The notes below the pieces were generated by a model, which saw nothing but the letters and a program-made list of their open reading frames with translations, had not been told where the DNA came from and did not search any database. Source: Leptospiraceae bacterium (lineage in GTDB: Bacteria; Spirochaetota; Leptospiria; Leptospirales; Leptospiraceae). From it: a DNA stretch of 12,147 bases. Every line of letters starts with the position of its first letter. Positions within the stretch are counted from its first letter, which is position 1. The position numbers were made by a program, and so were the translations under genes. Positions 7,632-12,147 of the stretch are shown one piece after another. The stretch covers positions 1-12,147 of the forward strand of contig JAIXRB010000026.1 in assembly GCA_027485405.1 (NCBI GenBank). The letters run 5' to 3'.

Positions 7632-8528
7632 ATGAAACAAAAAAGAAGAGTCCAATTGGCACTTGTTGCCCTTTTGGTTCTGCCAGCGTTCGTAGCTTGC
7701 GGAAAGTCCCGTGAAGTTAGAGCTTCTGTCGCAGTAGAAAGATCCAAAACACCTGCTAAATTACCAGCTGACGTAGAAAAAGCATGGAAAAACCGTCACG
7801 AAAAAGCTGATTTAATCGTTGCTTTGAAAGGCTTAGAGTCTTTTGACAAAGAAAACCCACAGTTTACTGACGTTAAACTAAACATTTGCAAAGGATATTA
7901 TTTATTAGCTGACGGACACCTATGGTTAGAGCTAAGTGGAGAAGAAGGTCCGGATAAGGCTGTAAAAGCTCAGCAAACCGAAGCTTATGACAAAGCAATT
8001 CAGTATTGTGAAGCGGCTCTTCAATTGAACCCTGCTTTCCGTGCCGAAATCGAGAAAGGAGTCGAAGTTGAAAAAGCTCTAGACAAACTCGCTTTGGAAG
8101 ACATCGACGCCCTCTACTGGAGATATGCCAACCTAGGCAAATGGTCTCGTTTAGCTGGATTTACCACTCTTTTGGGAAATCGTAGCAAATTCTCAGCAAT
8201 GATTGGAAGAGTAAAAGAGCTCGAGACCCAAATGGGAAAGAAATACTTTTATGACGCCACTTTGCGTTACGAAGCGGTCGGAAACGCCCTTTCGCCTACT
8301 GGAGATAAGAAAAAAGCTGACGTTCAATTCGAGCAAGCCATCAAACAAAACCCAAATTATTTTGCAGTGCGCAATTTGTACGCGGAAGCTCGTTTGAAAG
8401 GAAATGAAGACGAATTTAAAAAACAACTTGATTATGTTATCAAAGGCAATGCAAAATCTCTTCCTGAGATCGAATCAGAACAAATTGTAGAACAAAGAAA
8501 AGCAAAGAAACTGCTTGCCGACCTCTAA
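7632..8528 (+). CDS. tatT: TatT-family TPR lipoprotein of a TRAP transporter
   Basis: A 298-residue lipoprotein with a basic N-terminus, hydrophobic core and lipobox ending FVA-Cys23. The mature part is helical with TPR-like repeats, such as YDKAIQYCEAALQLNP (about 118-133) and ADVQFEQAIKQNP near 230-242. It resembles the spirochaetal TatT family (Treponema pallidum Tp0956), a periplasmic trimeric TPR protein that binds the TRAP solute-binding protein and may help deliver ligand. The context strongly supports this: it is the first gene of an operon followed by dctP, dctQ and dctM, the TPR-protein-associated TRAP ('TPAT') arrangement. An AGAGGA ribosome binding site lies about 6 nt before the ATG, next to a 17-bp palindrome. 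The substrate is unknown. Confidence 0.85.
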   Translation: MKQKRRVQLALVALLVLPAFVACGKSREVRASVAVERSKTPAKLPADVEKAWKNRHEKADLIVALKGLESFDKENPQFTDVKLNICKGYYLLADGHLWLELSGEEGPDKAVKAQQTEAYDKAIQYCEAALQLNPAFRAEIEKGVEVEKALDKLALEDIDALYWRYANLGKWSRLAGFTTLLGNRSKFSAMIGRVKELETQMGKKYFYDATLRYEAVGNALSPTGDKKKADVQFEQAIKQNPNYFAVRNLYAEARLKGNEDEFKKQLDYVIKGNAKSLPEIESEQIVEQRKAKKLLADL

Positions 8529-8542
8529 ACTTGGAGAATTGA

Positions 8543-9550
8543 ATGTTACGAACATCGATACGAACCCTATTCGCTATCGGAACAGCACTGGTATTAACCG
8601 GTGCTGTCTCCGCCCAAACAACCGTTAAATTTGCAACTGTTGCTCCAGAGGGATCACCTTGGACCAACGAATTGTCAAAGCTGAAAAAACGAATTGAATC
8701 CGAGTCAAACGGTCAAATCAAAATCAAAGTTTACCCAGGCGGTCAGATGGGGGGAGAAAATGAGATCCTCCAACAGGTCATCCGAGGAAAACTGCAAGGT
8801 GCTGGGCTAACAGCAGGAGCATTGGCAAACACAATCAAGGAACTAAACGTCCTCGAAATCCCTTACCTGTTTAGCGGATTCGAGCAAGCGGACTGCATAC
8901 TAGATAAACACGTATTAGATGATTATAAAGCTCTTTTTGAATCCAAGGGACTTATTTTTGTTACCTGGGCTGAAAACGGCTATAGAAGTATTGGAACAAA
9001 ATCCAAACTGATCAAAACACCAGATGACATGAAAGGAATCAAAATTCGAATCCAAGAATCTCCAGTACACATCGCATTCTGGAAACAGTTGGGTGTCAGT
9101 GGAATTCCAATCGCAATTCCAGAAGTTCTTCCTTCTCTCCAAACAGGAGTTGTTGAGGGTTTTGACAACACTCCTCTCTTCACTCTAGCGGCAGAATGGC
9201 AAACAGCTATAAAATACTTTAGTTTAACAAGACATATCTACCAACCAGCGGCTATTGTTTACTCTAAAAAATTCTGGGACACTTTGGACGATGACCAAAA
9301 AAAGATTCTCCTTGGTGAAGGAAACGGTATCGCACCTAGTGCTAGACAAGCGGTTCGAGCCATTGAGAAAAACATGATCGCAACTCTCAAAAAGGCCGAT
9401 GTTGAGGTCTACGAACCAAGTGCTGGTGATTTAGCAGGGTTTAAGTCAGCCGCCGCGGCTATGGCTGGTCCAATCGTTACGAAAATTGGTGGCAACTCGA
9501 AAGCCATTTATGACAAAATTGTTTCTGCTAAGAAGGCATGCGGAGGATAA
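8543..9550 (+). CDS. dctP: TRAP transporter solute-binding protein DctP (TatP-like)
   Basis: A 335-residue periplasmic substrate-binding protein. Residues 1-24 are a Sec signal peptide with a cleavage site after AVSA. The DctP fold is clear: VKFATVAPEGSPW at the mature N-terminus, KVYPGGQMGGENEILQQV, the IKIRIQESPVH segment with the conserved carboxylate-binding Arg (R169), then EVLPSLQTGVVEGFDN, the family signature around the hinge. R169 favours an organic-acid type ligand by family precedent, although treponemal TatP was proposed to bind hydrophobic ligands, so specificity is open. It starts 14 bp after tatT with GGAG about 7 nt upstream. It would hand ligand to the DctQM membrane complex and probably docks with TatT. 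Confidence 0.93.
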   Translation: MLRTSIRTLFAIGTALVLTGAVSAQTTVKFATVAPEGSPWTNELSKLKKRIESESNGQIKIKVYPGGQMGGENEILQQVIRGKLQGAGLTAGALANTIKELNVLEIPYLFSGFEQADCILDKHVLDDYKALFESKGLIFVTWAENGYRSIGTKSKLIKTPDDMKGIKIRIQESPVHIAFWKQLGVSGIPIAIPEVLPSLQTGVVEGFDNTPLFTLAAEWQTAIKYFSLTRHIYQPAAIVYSKKFWDTLDDDQKKILLGEGNGIAPSARQAVRAIEKNMIATLKKADVEVYEPSAGDLAGFKSAAAAMAGPIVTKIGGNSKAIYDKIVSAKKACGG

Positions 9551-9590
9551 ATCCTTCGCTTTCCAAAAAAAATAAAAAGGAGAAGCCTCT

Positions 9591-10295
9591 TTGAAAGCTA
9601 TCGAGAAATTTCTAGGATATTTGAATGTTGTGGAAAAGTGGGCAGGGGGTATTTGCTTCCTGCTTCTCACTTTGTTAATGATTTCTGACGTCGCAAAACG
9701 AGAGGTAGTCGACAACCTCTTAAATGGAACCGCTTCCAAAATGGAAGCATTTGCGAACAGTCCCGTTGCTCAGTCTTTGGGCGATTGGGCAGTGGACTCA
9801 GCATTGGCAATCAAAGAAGGCTCCGAATCCAGCTTAAACTGGATCGGCTCCGGTGGTATCATTTGGGCGCAAAAGCTTGCCCTATACTTTATGCTTTGGG
9901 GCGGGCTTTTTGGTACGGTATGTGCATCAGCAAAGGGTGCTCACCTAAGACCTGAAATCGCGGATAAAGTACTACCAAAGGCTGTCATTCCATACGTAAA
10001 AATCGCAGAGCAAATTGTAATTTCTGCGTTTTTCCTTTTCTTAAGCTATTTGTCTTTTCTATACATTACAGAAAGTATTGAACAAGATGAAGTGAATCCT
10101 GTCACCGAAATCCACCTTTGGAAGGTTCAGTTGATCTTTCCTTACATTTTCACTTCAATGGGTTTGCGACATTTACTCTACGGAATCTTTCCTTCTTTAG
10201 CTCCTCAAGACTTGAATGAAGCTACCGAGGCACTAGAACTCGCCGAAAAAGAGTTAGGTTTGTCCGGATCGGACTTAGCCAAGGAGAATAAATAA
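9591..10295 (+). CDS. dctQ: TRAP transporter small membrane subunit DctQ with enlarged loop
   Basis: A 234-residue inner-membrane protein, longer than the usual 160-190 residues of DctQ. The TTG start is supported by AAGGAG about 9 nt upstream. TM1 (about 17-36) is followed by an extra, mostly polar and amphipathic segment of about 45 residues (41-85) before the DctQ core: IIWAQKLALYFMLWGG (TM2, about 90-112), AKGAHLRPEI with the conserved G.H, TM3 (about 135-160) and TM4 (about 178-198). An acidic, helical tail of about 35 residues follows. DctQ is the small subunit that supports the DctM transport subunit. The extra loop between TM1 and TM2 might contact the solute-binding protein or TatT, which is inference. 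Its stop overlaps the dctM start by 1 nt (TAATG). Confidence 0.88.
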   Translation: MKAIEKFLGYLNVVEKWAGGICFLLLTLLMISDVAKREVVDNLLNGTASKMEAFANSPVAQSLGDWAVDSALAIKEGSESSLNWIGSGGIIWAQKLALYFMLWGGLFGTVCASAKGAHLRPEIADKVLPKAVIPYVKIAEQIVISAFFLFLSYLSFLYITESIEQDEVNPVTEIHLWKVQLIFPYIFTSMGLRHLLYGIFPSLAPQDLNEATEALELAEKELGLSGSDLAKENK

Positions 10296-11665
10296 TGGGT
10301 TCTTGGGGTATTTTACTTTTAATCGTTGCCCTCATTTTTTTACGCCAGCCCCTCATCGTGTTGATGGGAGCTGTTACCGTTTTTTGTTACTATTTTTTGC
10401 CTGATCCACCTTTGGTCGAATTGCAAGAATTGAATGCCATTATCGGGGACTTGTTCTTCGCTGGTGACAAAGAGATTCTTTTGGCAATTCCGCTGTTCAT
10501 CATTGCAGGTAACCTAATGACTCACGGATCCATTGCCCGAAGATTGATTCGTATAGCAGAGACTATGACAGCTCCCATCCCTGCTGGTCTTGCTATCGCT
10601 GGTGTTTTTTCTTGCGGTATTTTTGCGGCAATTTCTGGATCTTCACCTGTGACTTTGATTGCGATCGGTGGCTTGATGTATCCTTCGCTTACAAAAGCGG
10701 GCTATCCTACCAATTTCTCTATGGGTCTACTTGCTTCCGGTGGAACACTCGGGATCATCATCCCGCCTAGTATTCCAATGATCGTATATGCGATTATGGT
10801 CGGTGCATCAGTTACCGATTTGTTTATCGCGGGGATTGGTCCTGGGCTTTTGCTAATGTCCTTACTTATGATCTACTCGATCTTCCGAGCAGGAAACGTC
10901 GCCAGGGGAAAATGGGTGTATGCTGACATCAAAGTTGCCTGGAAAGAAGGGACTTTAGCTCTAATGATGCCAATGGTAATCTTGGGCGGAATCTACTCTG
11001 GTTTCTTTACTGCAACCGAATCAGCCGCTATTGCTGTGTTTTATGCCATCTTGGTTGAGGTTTTGATCCATAGAGAACTCGAGTTCAAGAAAATCCCTAG
11101 CATTATGGCAGAAAGTGCTGAGATGTTGGGAATCCTGTTCTTAATCTTGATTTTAGCTGTGAGCTTGAACAAGTTTATGATCGAAAACGAGATTCCACAG
11201 AACCTAGTTGCAAAGATGAAGGAATTGGTTACTAGCCCCATCACTTTTCTCATCGGTGTGAACCTGCTCCTTCTTGTTGTGGGTATGTTTATGGACATCA
11301 TGAGTGCCATCTTGGTCTTGGCTCCACTCTTAGCCCCCATGGCTATCAACTACGGAGTGGATCCAGTTCACTTTGGTATCATCATGATCGTAAACTTAGA
11401 GATCGGTTACCTGACTCCTCCAGTTGGGGTTAACCTCTTTGTGGCTTCAGGTATCTTTAAACAGCCTTTGGGTGCTGTGATCAAGTCAGTAGCGCCCATC
11501 GTAGGTTTGTTTTTGATCGGCTTGATGCTGATCACTTGGATTCCTTCCATTGCTATGGGACTTGTCCCTAAAAAAGAGAACGCCATCGAACAAATGGAAT
11601 ATAAGGAAATGGATGAGCCCGCGGAACCTACAGAGCCGGCTGAGCCAGTATCTGAACCCGAATAG
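10295..11665 (+). CDS. dctM: TRAP transporter large membrane subunit DctM
   Basis: A 456-residue multi-pass inner-membrane transporter subunit of the DctM family, which catalyses ion-coupled import of the solute delivered by DctP. About twelve hydrophobic helices are visible. Family motifs include IPLFIIAGNLM (about 64-74), AAISGSSPVTLIAIGGLMYP, GGTLGIIIPPSIPMIVYA (residues around 150-167), FTATESAAIAVFYA and LEIGYLTPPVGVNLFV near the C-terminus. AAGGAG lies about 8 nt before the ATG, inside the end of dctQ. The last about 35 residues (after GLVPKK) form a hydrophilic tail rich in Glu and Pro (EPAEPTEPAEPVSEPE), unusual for the family and probably a disordered cytoplasmic or periplasmic extension. 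It is the last gene of the operon and is followed by a stem-loop. Confidence 0.95.
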   Translation: MGSWGILLLIVALIFLRQPLIVLMGAVTVFCYYFLPDPPLVELQELNAIIGDLFFAGDKEILLAIPLFIIAGNLMTHGSIARRLIRIAETMTAPIPAGLAIAGVFSCGIFAAISGSSPVTLIAIGGLMYPSLTKAGYPTNFSMGLLASGGTLGIIIPPSIPMIVYAIMVGASVTDLFIAGIGPGLLLMSLLMIYSIFRAGNVARGKWVYADIKVAWKEGTLALMMPMVILGGIYSGFFTATESAAIAVFYAILVEVLIHRELEFKKIPSIMAESAEMLGILFLILILAVSLNKFMIENEIPQNLVAKMKELVTSPITFLIGVNLLLLVVGMFMDIMSAILVLAPLLAPMAINYGVDPVHFGIIMIVNLEIGYLTPPVGVNLFVASGIFKQPLGAVIKSVAPIVGLFLIGLMLITWIPSIAMGLVPKKENAIEQMEYKEMDEPAEPTEPAEPVSEPE

Positions 11666-11693
11666 ATTTCTTTTTTAGTAATCCAAACAAACA

Positions 11694-11719
11694 CGTAGGC
11701 GACACCAAAATCGCCTACG
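11694..11719 (+). terminator. Stem-loop terminator after dctM
   Basis: A perfect 9-bp stem (CGTAGGCGA/TCGCCTACG) with an 8-nt loop lies 28 bp after the dctM stop and is followed by GAATTTTC. The stem is strong and the T-run short. It probably ends the transporter operon. Confidence 0.65.
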
Positions 11720-11799
11720 GAATTTTCACCTCAATCTGATTTTTTACTCCTCCCGACTTAGTTGATTTAAAACCGCAATTCTTGGCAGTGAATGATGCG

Positions 11800-11840
11800 A
11801 TCAAATGTCGTTTGCATTTTGCTTTCGAGAATCAAATGTC
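11800..11840 (+). repeat. Pair of 10-bp direct repeats 31 bp apart
   Basis: ATCAAATGTC occurs at 11800-11809 and 11831-11840. Both copies are followed within a few bases by a TTGCA core (TTTGCAT and CTTGCAAA). The 31-bp period is close to three helical turns, so both copies face the same side of the DNA, as expected of regulator sites upstream of the ATPase gene. Chance in a short AT-rich stretch cannot be excluded. Confidence 0.45.
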
Positions 11841-11842
11841 CT

Positions 11843-11873
11843 TGCAAATCTAAAGTGAGATTTTAGATTTGCA
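11843..11873 (+). promoter_or_regulatory. 12-bp perfect inverted repeat just before the ATPase start
   Basis: TGCAAATCTAAA and its exact complement TTTAGATTTGCA are separated by GTGAGAT, and the right arm ends 3 nt before the ATG at 11877. As RNA this hairpin would hide the ribosome landing zone, where no Shine-Dalgarno is visible; as DNA it could be a dimer operator. Control of the downstream gene is inference. Confidence 0.55.
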
Positions 11874-11876
11874 GAC

Positions 11877-12147
11877 ATGATCCTACGTCACCTAGGAAAG
11901 CTGATTCTTGCGGATTTGGAGCAGTTTCCCGTGGTCGCAATCCTCGGACCGCGGCAATCCGGCAAAACTACTCTGGGTAGATGGGCGGCAAGAGAGCATT
12001 CTAAAGGGGAAATCATTTACCTAGACTTAGAATTGCCCAGTGACCGTTTGAAATTGGAGAATGCAGAATTCTATTTTAAGAATCTATACAATCGTTTGAT
12101 CATCATTGACGAAATCCAGAGAAAGCCGGAGTTGTTTCCGCTTTTGA
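11877..12147 (+). CDS. AAA ATPase, AAA_14/DUF4143 type, C-terminus off the right edge
   Basis: Ninety codons are present and the frame is open at the edge. After an N-terminal helix (MILRHLGKLILADLEQFP) comes Walker A GPRQSGKT (24-31), then IIYLDLELPSDRLKL (46-60), then Walker B LIIIDEIQ (74-81) followed by RKPELFPLL. This is the N-terminal pattern of the widespread bacterial ATPases annotated AAA_14 plus DUF4143, whose biochemical role is poorly known and which are often accessory genes of patchy distribution. A stop codon (TGA) lies in frame 21 bp upstream, so the ATG at 11877 is the only ATG start. It has no clear Shine-Dalgarno. The first about 120 bases look richer in G+C than neighbouring genes by eye, which hints at separate origin but is not proof. 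Confidence 0.85.
   Translation, partial: MILRHLGKLILADLEQFPVVAILGPRQSGKTTLGRWAAREHSKGEIIYLDLELPSDRLKLENAEFYFKNLYNRLIIIDEIQRKPELFPLL

Larger units (their letters stand above)
11666..11876. other. 211-bp intergenic region between TRAP operon and ATPase
   Basis: No coding sequence is supported. The region contains the dctM terminator, then an unremarkable AT-rich stretch (about 11720-11799), then the direct repeats and the start-proximal inverted repeat, which together suggest a regulated promoter region for the ATPase gene. Confidence 0.6.

Noticed and set aside
11407..11694. Open frame opposite the end of dctM
   Set aside because: Antisense to the Glu/Pro repeat and membrane segments; no family resemblance and no ribosome binding site.
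11877..12147. Recent horizontal acquisition of the ATPase gene
   Set aside because: It looks somewhat GC-richer at its start by eye, but there are no flanking mobile elements or attachment repeats and the gene is incomplete here.

Overview
The window looks like a spirochaete chromosome segment, most likely Leptospira (inference from sequence alone). The reasons are an AT-rich composition, a fliG-like/fliH pair, a tripartite TRAP transporter preceded by a TPR lipoprotein of the Treponema TatT type, three large 7TM 'DISM' sensor proteins, and relaxed spirochaete-style lipoboxes.

Layout. (1) A leftward, tightly packed group reads from about 3183 down to 1: a FliG paralogue, then FliH (4 bp gap), then a 7TM sensor that begins on the base after the fliH stop codon and runs off the left edge. 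This sensor ends at the edge in what looks like a histidine-kinase H-box whose phospho-accepting His is Leu. (2) A divergent rightward pair (3270-7438) encodes two paralogous 7TM class III nucleotide cyclases with a 4-nt ATGA overlap. (3) After a 193-bp gap comes a four-gene operon (7632-11665) for a TatT/DctP/DctQ/DctM transporter, closed by a stem-loop terminator. (4) After a 211-bp gap containing repeats and a strong hairpin, an AAA ATPase (AAA_14/DUF4143 type) starts at 11877 and runs off the right edge.

The most striking point is the cyclase pair. The upstream protein has lost the second metal-binding Asp but keeps the Lys, Thr, Asn and Arg substrate and transition-state residues. The downstream protein keeps both metal Asps but has lost the Asn and Arg. 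They therefore look like the two halves of one obligate heterodimeric active site, the same division of labour as the C1 and C2 domains of mammalian transmembrane adenylyl cyclases. The downstream protein even carries a C1-like Ala-Asn-His-(Leu/Met)-Glu in place of the usual Asn...Arg motif. Each half sits behind its own periplasmic sensor domain and 7TM bundle, so the pair could integrate two signals into one cAMP output. That function is inference; the residue pattern is directly visible.

The FliG paralogue has also lost most of the charged torque-helix residues, so it may be structural or regulatory rather than a motor-switch torque subunit.
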